A stretch of DNA of 64,000 bases from Jiangella gansuensis DSM 44835 (GTDB lineage: Bacteria > Actinomycetota > Actinomycetes > Jiangellales > Jiangellaceae), in contig NZ_KI911782.1 in the NCBI RefSeq assembly GCF_000515395.1, forward strand, positions 496,001 to 560,000, read 5' to 3'. Positions 26,094-34,489 of the stretch are shown here, in pieces (within the stretch, counting starts at the first letter, position 1; every line of letters begins with the position of its first letter). Below the pieces are notes generated by a model. The model was not told the DNA's origin and did not search any database. It saw nothing but the letters and a program-made list of their open reading frames with translations. Both the position numbers and the translations under genes were made by a program.

Positions 26094-26444
26094 TCACGCC
26101 CACCCGAGTTCGTGTAGCCGGTCGTCGTCGATGCCGAAGTGGTGAGCCACCTCGTGCACCACCGTCACCAGAACTTCCTCGACCGCGTCTTCCGGCGTGT
26201 CACAGATCCGCAGGATCGGCAGCCGGAACAGCCGGATGGTGTCCGGCAGCACGCCGGTGTACCACTCGCCGCGCTCCGTCAGCGGTGTTCCCTCGTACAG
26301 GCCGAGCAGCTCTGGGCTGTCGTCGGGGGCCTCGTCCTCGACCAGGATGACGACGTTGTTCATCATCGCCCCCAGCTCCGGCGGGATCTCGTCGATCGCC
26401 TCGGACACCAGCTCTTCGAACTCCGCCTCTGTCAGCTCCAGCAC
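26094..26444 (-). CDS. Zincin-like metallopeptidase family protein
   Basis: A 116-residue protein of the short bacterial minigluzincin-like family. It contains the VVHEVAHHFGIDDDRLHELGW motif (HExxH plus downstream Glu) at the C-terminus and NNVVILVEDE and RGEWYTGVLPDTIRLFR in the middle. The catalytic residues are complete. The substrate is unknown. The start is ATG 26444. Confidence 0.88.
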   Translation of the reverse strand: MLELTEAEFEELVSEAIDEIPPELGAMMNNVVILVEDEAPDDSPELLGLYEGTPLTERGEWYTGVLPDTIRLFRLPILRICDTPEDAVEEVLVTVVHEVAHHFGIDDDRLHELGWA

Positions 26445-26517
26445 GCCACCAGTGTCACGTGCCGGAGCCCGTCCGCGGGTATGCGGGGGCCAGATGTGTT
26501 ACCAACGGGGTGTGCAG

Positions 26518-28041
26518 GTGACGACGCAGACCGGCCAACCCGGCGACACGGCGTGGCGATCCAGGTGGCGGCAGCGGATGCGTCCCACCGCCTGGCCGTC
26601 GTGGTTGCGGCGTACGGTCTCCGTCCTGTCCCCGGTGGTGCTGGCCCTCGCCGGCGCGTGGGTGGCGCTCGCCGTCGCCGGTACGACGCAGGCCTACGCC
26701 GGGCCGTTGGCCATCGACGTCGCCTTCAAGCCGACACTCTCCGGTGAGTCGATCATTCACCTCGACCCGGTGGGCGCCGTCGTCCTCGACACTCACCACG
26801 CGCCGGTGACGCTCGACATCTCCGTCCGGCAGGTCGACATCGAGGGCCTGAACGGGATCGTGCAGGACCCGTACTCGCTGAGCACCCTGGACGAGCAGAT
26901 CACCAGCGGCATCCAGGACGTCCTGGTCGATGCCGCGGTGCGGGCCGCGCTGGCCGCCGTCATCGGCGCCGCGCTGGCCGCCGGGCTGGTGCTGCGGTCG
27001 GTTCGCCGGGCGCTCCTGGGCGCCGCGGTGGCCGCCGTCGCCGTCGTCGGCACGTACGGGCTCGCGGCGCTGAGCTACGATCCCGAATCCGTCGGCGAGC
27101 CGGCCTACACCGGGCCGCTGGCCGCGGCGCCGCAGCTCATCGGCAACGCCGAGGACATCGCCACCAACTTCGACGCCTACGCCGACCAGCTGGCGGGGTT
27201 CGTCTCCAACGTGGCCGCGGTCTACGACACCACGCTCTCCCTCGACACCTTCCAGCCCAACGACGACACCATCCGGGTGCTGCACGTCTCCGACCTGCAC
27301 CTCAACCCGGCCGCATGGGAGGTCATCGGCGCCGTCGCCGAGCAGTACGACGTCGACGTCATCGTCGACACCGGCGACATCGTCGACCAGGGCACCCCCG
27401 TGGAGAGCGCGTACGTGCGCCCGATCGGCGAGCTCGGCCGGCCGTACGTGTTCGTCAAGGGCAACCACGACTCGGTCGCCACCGCGGCCGCGGTGGCCGC
27501 CCAGCCGGGCGCCATCGTCCTGAACGGCGACGAGGTCGAGGTGGCCGGGCTGCGGATCGCCGGGGCGCCGGACCCGCGTTTCACCGCGGACAAGTCCACG
27601 CGGGGCGTGCCCGGCGACGCCATCCGCATCGGGACCGAGGAGTTCGCCGAGGAGGTGGCCGAGTTCGACCCGCCGCCGGACGTCATCGCCTTCCACGACC
27701 CCAGCCATGCCGAGCTGTTCGACGGCATCGCCCCGCTCGTGCTCTCCGGGCACGCCCACAAGCGCGACACCTACACGCTCGACGAAGGCACCCGAGTGAT
27801 GGTCCAGGGCTCCACCGGCGGCGCCGGGCTGCGCGGGCTCCGCGACGAAGAGCCCACCGCGGTGAACCTGTCCGTGCTCTACTTCGACCCCGAATCGCGG
27901 CGTCTGGTGGCCTGGGACGACCTCACCCTCGGAGGCCTCGGACGCACCAGCGCGGAGATCGACCGGCACCGCGCCGACGAGGACGAAGGGTCGGCCCAAG
28001 GGGACGAAGACCCCTCCCCAGCTCCCGATTTGGAGAACTGA
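26518..28041 (+). CDS. Membrane-anchored metallophosphoesterase
   Basis: A 507-residue protein. TM1 is LSPVVLALAGAWVALAVAGTT. An extracytoplasmic region of about 110 residues is followed by two more helices (AALAAVIGAALAAGLVL and LLGAAVAAVAVVGTYGLAAL). The calcineurin-like phosphoesterase domain has HVSDLHLN, VDTGDIVDQG, VKGNHDS and SGHAHKR, all metal ligands present. The tail is acidic. GTG 26518 follows ACGGGG; GTG 26512 and ATG 26578 are alternatives. Two tRNA genes follow. Confidence 0.85.
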   Translation: MTTQTGQPGDTAWRSRWRQRMRPTAWPSWLRRTVSVLSPVVLALAGAWVALAVAGTTQAYAGPLAIDVAFKPTLSGESIIHLDPVGAVVLDTHHAPVTLDISVRQVDIEGLNGIVQDPYSLSTLDEQITSGIQDVLVDAAVRAALAAVIGAALAAGLVLRSVRRALLGAAVAAVAVVGTYGLAALSYDPESVGEPAYTGPLAAAPQLIGNAEDIATNFDAYADQLAGFVSNVAAVYDTTLSLDTFQPNDDTIRVLHVSDLHLNPAAWEVIGAVAEQYDVDVIVDTGDIVDQGTPVESAYVRPIGELGRPYVFVKGNHDSVATAAAVAAQPGAIVLNGDEVEVAGLRIAGAPDPRFTADKSTRGVPGDAIRIGTEEFAEEVAEFDPPPDVIAFHDPSHAELFDGIAPLVLSGHAHKRDTYTLDEGTRVMVQGSTGGAGLRGLRDEEPTAVNLSVLYFDPESRRLVAWDDLTLGGLGRTSAEIDRHRADEDEGSAQGDEDPSPAPDLEN

Positions 28042-28111
28042 ACCGCGTCACCCTATGCTTTCACTCGTCCCCGACGGCGACGAGCCATGGGCCATGTCGT
28101 CCAGTGGTCTG

Positions 28112-28184
28112 GTCCCCATCGTCTAGCGGCCTAGGACTCCGCCCTTTCAAGGCGGCAACGCGGGTTCGAATCCCGTTGGGGATG
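28112..28184 (+). tRNA. tRNA-Glu (anticodon TTC)
   Basis: The cloverleaf is complete. The anticodon stem CCGCC/GGCGG encloses CTTTCAA (anticodon TTC), and the T-arm is CGGGTTCGAATCCCG. The D-arm is GTCTAGCGGCCTAGGAC, and the acceptor stem is GTCCCCA with TGGGGAT. CCA is not encoded. Confidence 0.93.
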
Positions 28185-28231
28185 CGGTACCCCTGCTCCG
28201 GCAGGGTGCTAGAAGCGCAACACCAATGCAA

Positions 28232-28306
28232 GGTCCTGTGGAGCAGCTAGGAGTGCTCGCCGCCCTGTCAAGGCGGAGGTCGCGGGTTCAAGTCCCGTCA
28301 GGACCG
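28232..28306 (+). tRNA. tRNA-Asp (anticodon GTC), integration target
   Basis: The acceptor GGTCCTG pairs with CAGGACC. The anticodon loop CTGTCAA sits on CCGCC/GGCGG, and the T-arm is GCGGGTTCAAGTCCCGT. The 3' half from the anticodon loop onward is duplicated at 38211-38254, marking it as the attachment site of the integrated element. Confidence 0.95.
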
Positions 28307-28308
28307 CC
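28265..28308. repeat. attL: 44-bp direct repeat inside tRNA-Asp
   Basis: It begins CTGTCAAGGCGGAGG and ends CAGGACCGCC, identical to 38211-38254. It is next to the integrase stop codon (16 bases). Confidence 0.92.
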
Positions 28309-28323
28309 CAGCAACACCGCAGC

Positions 28324-29583
28324 TCAGAGGTCATCCTCTGAGCTGTTTTCATGTCCGGGGCCGGTCTCGTCAGCGGGCCGAGGCAGCGAAAAGGCATCGA
28401 ACAGTCCCCTCACTCTGGTGCGAGCGCTTCCCGAGTCGTGCGTGTAGAGGTTGAGCGTCGTCGTCGCCTGCTCGTGTCCCATGACGCGCTGGACGTCGTT
28501 GACGGGCACGCCGTCGGAGACCAGCCAGGTCGCGTAAGAGTGGCGCAGGTCGTGGAACCGCAGCCCACCGGAGGCTCGGCGGGAGACCTCCTTGACGGCG
28601 GCGGCCTCGGTCTCGAAGGTTTCCGTCACCTCGCGGCCGGCGTCGTCCTGCCAGACGCCCCGGTAGACGCTCTCGGCCTCCTGGACCACCTTGCCCAGCA
28701 GTCCGGCCCGGACGAGCGCTGGACGCCACACCCGGACCCGGAACAGCGTGCGGCGGACCGGTCCCCCGACCTGGTTCGTGAACACCTCGCCCGCGTCGCC
28801 CTGTCCGTAAGTGCGACGGTGCTCGCGCAGAGCGGTCGCGACGAACGGCGGCAGCGGTACGACGCGGCGACCGGCACGCGACTTCGGGAACGGCTTCGTC
28901 GTGACGGCCCCGGCGACCTCGACCGCGACTCGCACGACGTGGACCTCCTCGGCGTCCAGGTCGACGGCATCCCAGCGGAGGCCGGCGCACTCGCCCCACC
29001 GCAGCCCGGTTCCGCCGGCCAGTGCCACCAGGGCGCGGTGACGCTCGGAGATGGCGGGCAGGAGTTGGCTCAGGAACACCTCGCGGCTGATCGTGCGCTC
29101 GTCGGTGTCCGAACGACGGATCGCCGGGAGCTGGACGCCCTCGCACGGGTTGAAGGCCAGCAGCCGGTCGCGGACGGCAAGGCGCATGATGCCCGCCAGG
29201 ACGTGGAAGCACTTCCGCACGGTGGCCGGTGAGCGGGTGGCGTTCAGCTCTGACACCCAGCGCTGGACCGACGAGTGGTCGATCTTGTCCAGCGGCACCG
29301 ACCCCCAGCGGGGCAACACGTGGGTCCGGAGCACCGAGTCGGTCCGCACGGTGGTCGTCGTCGCACTCGCCCGCCCAGCGACCCACGTCGCCGCATAGTC
29401 GCTCAGACGGACGCGCCCGGCACGAGGATCCACGTAGAGCCCGTGGTTCTTGGCCGACTCGACCTCGGCGAGAAATCGGGACGCCTCACGCTTGGTCGGG
29501 AACGACTTCGACCGCTGCGCTCCGGACGGATCACGCCATGAGGCGCGGTAGGTCCCGGCCGTCGTCTTGCGCACGAAGCCCAT
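28324..29583 (-). CDS. int: Tyrosine site-specific integrase
   Basis: A 419-residue phage-type integrase. The N-terminal AP2-like arm-binding part is GTYRASWRDPSGAQRSKSF, followed by a SAM-like core-binding domain (LSDYAATWVAGR). In the catalytic domain are Arg in GTGLRWGECAGLRW, HDLRHSYATWL (HxxR), GHEQATTTLNLYTH with the His and the nucleophile Tyr. It integrates the element into the tRNA-Asp 3' end. ATG 29583 overlaps the xis stop (TGATG). A longer frame to 29907 is only antisense-like leader. Confidence 0.95.
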   Translation of the reverse strand: MGFVRKTTAGTYRASWRDPSGAQRSKSFPTKREASRFLAEVESAKNHGLYVDPRAGRVRLSDYAATWVAGRASATTTTVRTDSVLRTHVLPRWGSVPLDKIDHSSVQRWVSELNATRSPATVRKCFHVLAGIMRLAVRDRLLAFNPCEGVQLPAIRRSDTDERTISREVFLSQLLPAISERHRALVALAGGTGLRWGECAGLRWDAVDLDAEEVHVVRVAVEVAGAVTTKPFPKSRAGRRVVPLPPFVATALREHRRTYGQGDAGEVFTNQVGGPVRRTLFRVRVWRPALVRAGLLGKVVQEAESVYRGVWQDDAGREVTETFETEAAAVKEVSRRASGGLRFHDLRHSYATWLVSDGVPVNDVQRVMGHEQATTTLNLYTHDSGSARTRVRGLFDAFSLPRPADETGPGHENSSEDDL

Positions 29584-29861
29584 CAGAACAGCCCGTCCTG
29601 GCCGGGGAGCAGCGGTCCGGGCTCCGGGTCGGGCTCGATGGTGACGTTCTCGAGCCAGTCGTGGAACGCCTGTTTGGGGATGACCCAGCGGCCGCCGAGC
29701 TTGCGTGCGGGGATGTCGCCTGATCGTACGAGGGCGTAGGTGCCGCCGAGGGCGAGGTTGAGCAGCTCGGCGACCTCGGCGACGGAGTAGACCAGAGCGT
29801 CGACGCGGGGCCGTTGTCCTGGCGGCCGATGGGCGTCGAGACGGATCACGTTGTCGGGCAT
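29583..29861 (-). CDS. xis: Excisionase, MerR-like HTH
   Basis: A 92-residue protein. The helix-turn-helix is YSVAEVAELLNLALGGTYALVRSGDIPARKLGGRWVIPKQAFHDWL, the form seen in actinomycete element Xis proteins. It bends DNA at the attachment sites so that Int excises the element. It overlaps rep upstream by 16 bases and int downstream by one base, giving a coupled rep-xis-int operon as in pSAM2. Confidence 0.9.
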   Translation of the reverse strand: MPDNVIRLDAHRPPGQRPRVDALVYSVAEVAELLNLALGGTYALVRSGDIPARKLGGRWVIPKQAFHDWLENVTIEPDPEPGPLLPGQDGLF

Positions 29862-31420
29862 GGCGGGGTTCCTTCCGGGGAGGACGGGTCGGTTGCCGAA
29901 ACATCACCGGACGGCGGTCCGGTGGCCTGTTTGGCGGCGTCGTACTGCTCGCGCCAGCGGCGGCGTTGTTCGATCGACTTCGCGACCGCCCACACGTACG
30001 AGGGCGCGTCGGGGTCGCCGGGACGGACCGGCGTCCAGACGTAGCGGGGTTTGCCGTCCGGTGCGGTGGCGGTGGCCGAGAGCTGGTCGTGGTCGTCCAT
30101 CTCGATCCCGGCTTCGGCGAGGACGGCCCGGACGACGGCGGCCCGGTCGGCGCGGTGCTCGGTCAGCGTCTTGCCGGTCCACTTGCGGGAGACGAGGACG
30201 CGGCGGCCGCCGAGCCCGAGGTGGTCGCGGTCGTGGGCCTTGGACGGGCAGCGGCCGGGTTCCATGCCCGGTCTGGCGTTCTTCGGCTGGGTGCCGTAGC
30301 GCAGCCAGTTCGCGCATGTGGGCGAGCACGGGAGCCAGCGGACTTCCTCGGCGAGCCGGTCGATGTGGGCGCGGCGAGCGGCCGAGATGCGGTTCGGATC
30401 GTCGATGTCGAGCGGTTCGGAGATGGACTTGGTCAGGTACTTCGTCAGGTAGCCGACGCGGCGGTCAGCGGCCGGCGTCCCGGCGAGAATGCCTTGCAGG
30501 TCGACCTGGACGCCGAAGCGCAGCACGTGCACCGGCTGCGGTTCCTCGCCGAAGTCGAGACCGTCGCCGTTGTCGACGTAGTCCATCGCCTCGTCCCAGG
30601 TCGGCAGCATCCAGCCGCCGTCGTCGACGTAGCCGCCCTGTTCGTCGTCCCACGCCGGCCGGCCGTCGCGGTAGTGGTGGACGTGGTCGATGCCGGGCCA
30701 CCAGACCTGGTGGTACGTGGCCGCCGTGACCTGCTTGATGAGCTTGCGCGGAACCGCACCACGAATGGCGGCGTGCAGGTGCGGTGCGAGACGCCGTTGC
30801 GGTTCGACGGCGGCGAAGTACTGCACGTTGTAGCCGGTGGCGCGGCGAAGGTTCTGCCAGAACCGGTCAACGAGCTTCGGGAAGTGCATCGCGTCCAGGG
30901 CGGCACGCCGGTAGTCGTACCGGTCCGGGTCGACCGGGACGCCCTCGTCGGTCACGCGCCCGTAGGACGGCATCGTCAGCGTGAGGAACATCGACGGCCG
31001 GTAGGTCTTGCCGTCCGGGGCCTCGAAGGTCCGTCCGACGGTGTGATCCGAGACCGGCAGCCGAGGCAAGTCAGGCACGTCCTCACGTCGCCGGGTGGAC
31101 CGCACGCGCCGTTCGGTCGCGTCGTCCTCGTCGTCGGCCGTGGGAGTCTCGTCGTCGCCCTCTGTGGCGTCGGGGTCGGCGAGCTCGGGTTCGGTGTCGA
31201 GGTGCCAGCCCTCGCGGCACTGCTGCATCCTCAGACGGCGAGCCCGTTCCGCGCACGAGGGGCAGACCGCCTCGCGGGTCGCGCCGCACGCGATCGTCAC
31301 GGTCCGCACCTCACCGGTCGTCGTGTCGGTCACCCGCGACAGGATCGGTCGCACGCAGGCGCCGACGAGTACGGCGGCACCGCGGACCAGCTCGTCGGAC
31401 AGGGCCGGGCCGAGCACCAT
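29846..31420 (-). CDS. repSA: Replication initiator, RepSA-like (HUH rolling-circle type)
   Basis: A 524-residue protein. Near residues 25-60 is a zinc-binding CxxC region (CPSCAERARRLRM). FLTLTMPSYG is rolling-circle motif 1, and APHLHAAIRG is the HUH motif. GYLTKYLTKSI (Y and K) is where the family's catalytic tyrosine region lies, and CSPTCANWLRYG follows. It nicks the element's double-strand origin to start replication after excision. ATG 31420 overlaps the upstream stop by one base. The long frame to 31804 is not used. Confidence 0.88.
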   Translation of the reverse strand: MVLGPALSDELVRGAAVLVGACVRPILSRVTDTTTGEVRTVTIACGATREAVCPSCAERARRLRMQQCREGWHLDTEPELADPDATEGDDETPTADDEDDATERRVRSTRRREDVPDLPRLPVSDHTVGRTFEAPDGKTYRPSMFLTLTMPSYGRVTDEGVPVDPDRYDYRRAALDAMHFPKLVDRFWQNLRRATGYNVQYFAAVEPQRRLAPHLHAAIRGAVPRKLIKQVTAATYHQVWWPGIDHVHHYRDGRPAWDDEQGGYVDDGGWMLPTWDEAMDYVDNGDGLDFGEEPQPVHVLRFGVQVDLQGILAGTPAADRRVGYLTKYLTKSISEPLDIDDPNRISAARRAHIDRLAEEVRWLPCSPTCANWLRYGTQPKNARPGMEPGRCPSKAHDRDHLGLGGRRVLVSRKWTGKTLTEHRADRAAVVRAVLAEAGIEMDDHDQLSATATAPDGKPRYVWTPVRPGDPDAPSYVWAVAKSIEQRRRWREQYDAAKQATGPPSGDVSATDPSSPEGTPPCPTT

Positions 31421-31749
31421 CACGGCCGCCCTGCCGGTCGCGGCGTGACCATGAACTCGGGCTCGTCGTCCTCCGGCCGGTACACGGGCAGGGGGCGGCG
31501 CAGCTCGGCGGGATCGACGGCGGGCGTGGCCTCCATCAGGCCGTGCACGCAGTGGCACGCGTCCAGCGGACCGAGCACGCCGAAGCCGTCGCAGTCGACG
31601 CATACGATCCACACCGACCTCTCGTGCAGGCCGACGCAGCGCGGCGACGCGCACCACCGGTAGCCGCACCAGATGCAGACCTGGGCGAAGTTCAGCCGCA
31701 GCGGGCGGAGCGTCGCCGCCGTGGCTGAGGCGAGTGTCTGGGTCGTCAT
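31420..31749 (-). CDS. Cysteine-rich (zinc-ribbon-like) protein of the element
   Basis: A 109-residue protein with CIWCGYRWCASPRC, CVDCDGFG and CHCVHG, enough cysteines and histidines for one or two zinc sites. GGAGG lies eight bases before ATG 31749. It is the first gene of the rep operon, overlapping rep by one base. Similar small cysteine-rich proteins precede rep in several actinomycete elements; their role is unknown and possibly DNA-binding. Confidence 0.72.
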   Translation of the reverse strand: MTTQTLASATAATLRPLRLNFAQVCIWCGYRWCASPRCVGLHERSVWIVCVDCDGFGVLGPLDACHCVHGLMEATPAVDPAELRRPLPVYRPEDDEPEFMVTPRPAGRP

Positions 31750-31799
31750 CGTGACCTCCGGGGATAGGGGATGACTCCATCCGGCACTCAGCACGTTCT

Positions 31800-31889
31800 A
31801 ACAAGTAGCACGACTGGACAACGTGGAATCCGACACGCCAGGCTGACCGCCTCAGTTACGCGGGTGACCGCCCAGGTGGAAGACTTGTT
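31800..31889. promoter_or_regulatory. Divergent control region with inverted AACAAGT/ACTTGTT sites
   Basis: AACAAGT (31800-31806) and ACTTGTT (31883-31889) are perfect inverted copies, one near each divergent start (rep operon and GntR). Their placement fits operators for the GntR repressor, as KorSA controls its own gene and the replication operon in pSAM2. Confidence 0.5.
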
Positions 31890-31912
31890 CTGTCGAGTAG
31901 AGGGGAGGGCCT

Positions 31913-32677
31913 GTGGCGGACTTCAGGGGTCGCCCTGCCTACCTGCAGATCGCTGACGACATCCGCAGCCAGATCCTCGACGGCACGTTGCAGGCCGAGG
32001 ACCGGTTGCCCAGCGAGACCGACCTCATGGCCGACTACGGCGTCTCACGCATCGTCGTGCGCAACGCTGTCGAAGTCCTCCGGTCCGAAGGACTCGTGGT
32101 CAAGCAGCAGGGGCGCGGCAGCTTCGTCCGCGCGCAGCGCCCCCAGCGCACCCGCGTCGTCGGCGACCTCTACAGCGAGCGTCCCGAAGGATCGCCGTTC
32201 GCGGCGTCAGCCCGAGCGTCCGGCCAGGTGCCGGAGTGGGAGTACCAGACGCGCCGCACAACCGCCTCGAAGACCATCGCTGACCGGCTCGGCATCGCGG
32301 CCGGCGACCCAGTGATGCGCACCAGCTACCGGTTCTTCGCTGACGGCGAGCCCGCGATGCTCTCCACCTCGTTCGAGCCGCTCGCCATCACCGAGGGCAC
32401 ACCTGTTGAGCAGCCCGAAGGCGGCCCCGTCACCGGCGTCGTGCCTCGTATGGACGCCATCGGCATCCACATCACCCACGTCGTCGAAGACGTCACCGGC
32501 CGATCAGCACGCCCCTACGAGGCCGAGACCCTCAAGGTCCCGGTCGGCGTGCCCATCCTCGCGATCGAACGCACCTACTACGCCAAGAGCCGGCCCATCG
32601 AGACCGCCGACATCGTCGTCTCCTCCGACCGCTATGTTCTGTCGTACCGGCTCCCCGTGCCACCCCGGCAGGAATGA
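31913..32677 (+). CDS. GntR-family repressor (KorSA-like, UTRA domain)
   Basis: A 254-residue regulator. The winged HTH at residues 8-75 reads PAYLQIADDIRSQILDGTL, RLPSETDLMADYGVSRIVVRNAVEVL and GRGSF; a UTRA effector domain follows (ASKTIADRLGIAAGDPVMRTSYRFFADG). GTG 31913 follows AGGGGAGGG. Divergent orientation to the rep operon points to control of element replication and excision. Confidence 0.87.
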   Translation: MADFRGRPAYLQIADDIRSQILDGTLQAEDRLPSETDLMADYGVSRIVVRNAVEVLRSEGLVVKQQGRGSFVRAQRPQRTRVVGDLYSERPEGSPFAASARASGQVPEWEYQTRRTTASKTIADRLGIAAGDPVMRTSYRFFADGEPAMLSTSFEPLAITEGTPVEQPEGGPVTGVVPRMDAIGIHITHVVEDVTGRSARPYEAETLKVPVGVPILAIERTYYAKSRPIETADIVVSSDRYVLSYRLPVPPRQE

Positions 32678-32701
32678 CCTCAGCTACCCGCCGAGGTACG
32701 T

Positions 32702-32986
32702 TCACTCGTAGCCAGTCGCCCCGACAAGCAAGCGCGCCAGGAGCGCCCAATCGAGCTGCGGCGGCTGATCTTCGCCGCGGTTGCGTAGCTGGTTGTCGAC
32801 GCTGTCGATGATGGCCGCGAGTGCGTCGAGATAGCGCTCAAGTGTGTGGTTCTCCCACTCCGCGGGATGGGCGTGAAGATCCGCCCGCATGGCCTGCACA
32901 ACCTGCGCCACGTCTCGATGATCACGTACCTCGTCGAGGAGTGCGCCGACCTCTGCGGAGCGACCGGTGTCCCACTGATGCGTCAC
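32702..32986 (-). CDS. DUF7660-like small protein
   Basis: A 94-residue acidic protein with PAEWENHTLERYLDALAAIIDSVDNQLRNRG and a C-terminal LVGATGYE, resembling DUF7660-type proteins. These are small, have no catalytic motif, and are often found alone in mobile regions; some neighbour SMI1-like immunity genes. The function is not known. The start is ATG 32986. Confidence 0.6.
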   Translation of the reverse strand: MTHQWDTGRSAEVGALLDEVRDHRDVAQVVQAMRADLHAHPAEWENHTLERYLDALAAIIDSVDNQLRNRGEDQPPQLDWALLARLLVGATGYE

Positions 32987-33184
32987 AACGCCAGCATGCC
33001 CTACATACGTCGTTGCGACTCAACTCAATGAAGGCCGCTCATCCGCTGACGTCGCCATTCTTGGCGTCGGGCCTAGTCGTTGAGATGCCCCTTCCGCCGC
33101 TAAGCCCAACTGTGTCCGGGCGAACGGGTACGGTACGCGGCGGGATCTGATGGTCCCGCAGGCACCACGAGAGGGCGCTTCTCG

Positions 33185-34048
33185 ATGCTGAACAACCGCG
33201 AATGGGCTCTGGTGATCTGGGGCGCTGTCGCCCTGGGTTTCGTGTTGCTCAAGCCCAAACCCCGGGAGAGCTTGGCAAAAGTCCTGCGCGCCATGCTTGC
33301 GCGACGGCTCGTCATTACCGCGATGCTCTACTTCGGATACCTGGCAACTGTGGTCAGCCTAGCTGCGTGGGCAAACGTCTGGGAACCGGCACTTATCAAA
33401 GACACGGTCATTTGGGCAATCGGGCCAGGCATGGTTCTGACATTCGGCATCATTAGCTCCAGCAAGAAGCACTATCTGCGGAATGCGCTCCTGGCCAGTT
33501 TCGAGCTGGCGGTGCTCATTCAGTTCATCACCAACCTATTTGTGTTGCCATTGCCGGCCGAACTCGCACTAACTCCCTTCCTCGTTCTCCTTGGTGTCAT
33601 AGGCGCCTACGCAGCCCAGCATCCCGAGCATAATCCGGTGGCTCGACTCGTAAACGTCCTGCTTGGCGCTATCGGTATCAGCCTGTTTATCTATGCCACA
33701 TGGAATCTCATAAATGGATGGCGCGAGCTTGACGCGACCGCACTTGCTGAAGCATTCGTACTGCCCATGTGGCTCACCGTCGTCGCATTGCCATTGGCCT
33801 ACTCGATGGCCCTCTGGGCAGGTTACGAAGCAGCGTTTCACATGATTGACTTCTTCGCCATGAAGGCTGGCACTCCCACGGCGGCGCGGCGAGCAAAGCG
33901 GGTACTGGCCTTGCGACTACACCTACGACGGACGGCTATAGCGACCTTTAAAGCCTCATGGACGCGGCAGATGGCACAAGCCGAGTCAACGGAGGACGCC
34001 AATGCCGTCGTGAGCGACTTCCTGAAGGCACAACGTCCGGCATCGTGA
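33185..34048 (+). CDS. Polytopic membrane protein, element cargo
   Basis: A 287-residue protein with about seven predicted helices (for example EWALVIWGAVALGFVLL, LVITAMLYFGYLATVVSLAAW, LVNVLLGAIGISLFIYATW, LTVVALPLAYSMALWAGY) and a basic C-terminal cytoplasmic tail. Codon use is less GC-rich than neighbouring genes, suggesting recent acquisition from another source. No family is recognised. TACGGT about 54 bases upstream could be a -10 box. It stands alone between the regulator and a structured non-coding stretch. Confidence 0.68.
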   Translation: MLNNREWALVIWGAVALGFVLLKPKPRESLAKVLRAMLARRLVITAMLYFGYLATVVSLAAWANVWEPALIKDTVIWAIGPGMVLTFGIISSSKKHYLRNALLASFELAVLIQFITNLFVLPLPAELALTPFLVLLGVIGAYAAQHPEHNPVARLVNVLLGAIGISLFIYATWNLINGWRELDATALAEAFVLPMWLTVVALPLAYSMALWAGYEAAFHMIDFFAMKAGTPTAARRAKRVLALRLHLRRTAIATFKASWTRQMAQAESTEDANAVVSDFLKAQRPAS

Positions 34049-34149
34049 CGCGGGTGGCACCCGGCCTTGGAGCAGCAAGCTAGTCGGCATACGGTTCCTG
34101 TTCGAGCGTCATCCCCGCGCCAAGCACTGAGTGCGCTGCTGGATTGAGC

Positions 34150-34400
34150 TATTGAGTGTCAAGCGGCGCGCTGCGCGCGCCGTGCCCGCCCGGCCTCCGG
34201 GCCGGGCGTGCGGCCTGGCGGCCGTTCCGGGCCCTGTCGGCCGGCGGGCACATCCGCCGACGCTCGACTCGTCCAAGCCTGCAAAGGTCACCCGGGCTGG
34301 CGTCCCCCTCATAGCGGCCATCCTTTGGCCTCCGCTCCACGCGTCAAGGGCGCCTCCGGCGTCACTACGTGATCGGCTACGCCGACCCTTGACCCGCTCC
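34150..34400. other. Structured non-coding region, candidate replication origin
   Basis: The 440-bp gap 34049-34489 has no credible gene but dense hairpins. They include GGCGCGC-TGC-GCGCGCC (34165-34181), GCCCGGCC-TCCG-GGCCGGGC (34188-34207), and GTCAAGGG (34343-34350) paired with CCCTTGAC (34386-34393) enclosing smaller palindromes. Rolling-circle elements need a nicking origin and a lagging-strand origin with such folding; the location within the element fits but is unproven. Confidence 0.45.
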
Positions 34401-34489
34401 GCTCCAGCCAACAACCGGCAGCTACGAGGACGACGCCTCAGAATGAGGCGCACAGTAGGACCAGAACAAGTCCCCAACGCGGCACCCGG

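Noticed and set aside
29966-31663. A 565-codon plus-strand open frame
   Set aside because: Antisense of the rep gene, whose HUH and zinc motifs are clear on the other strand.
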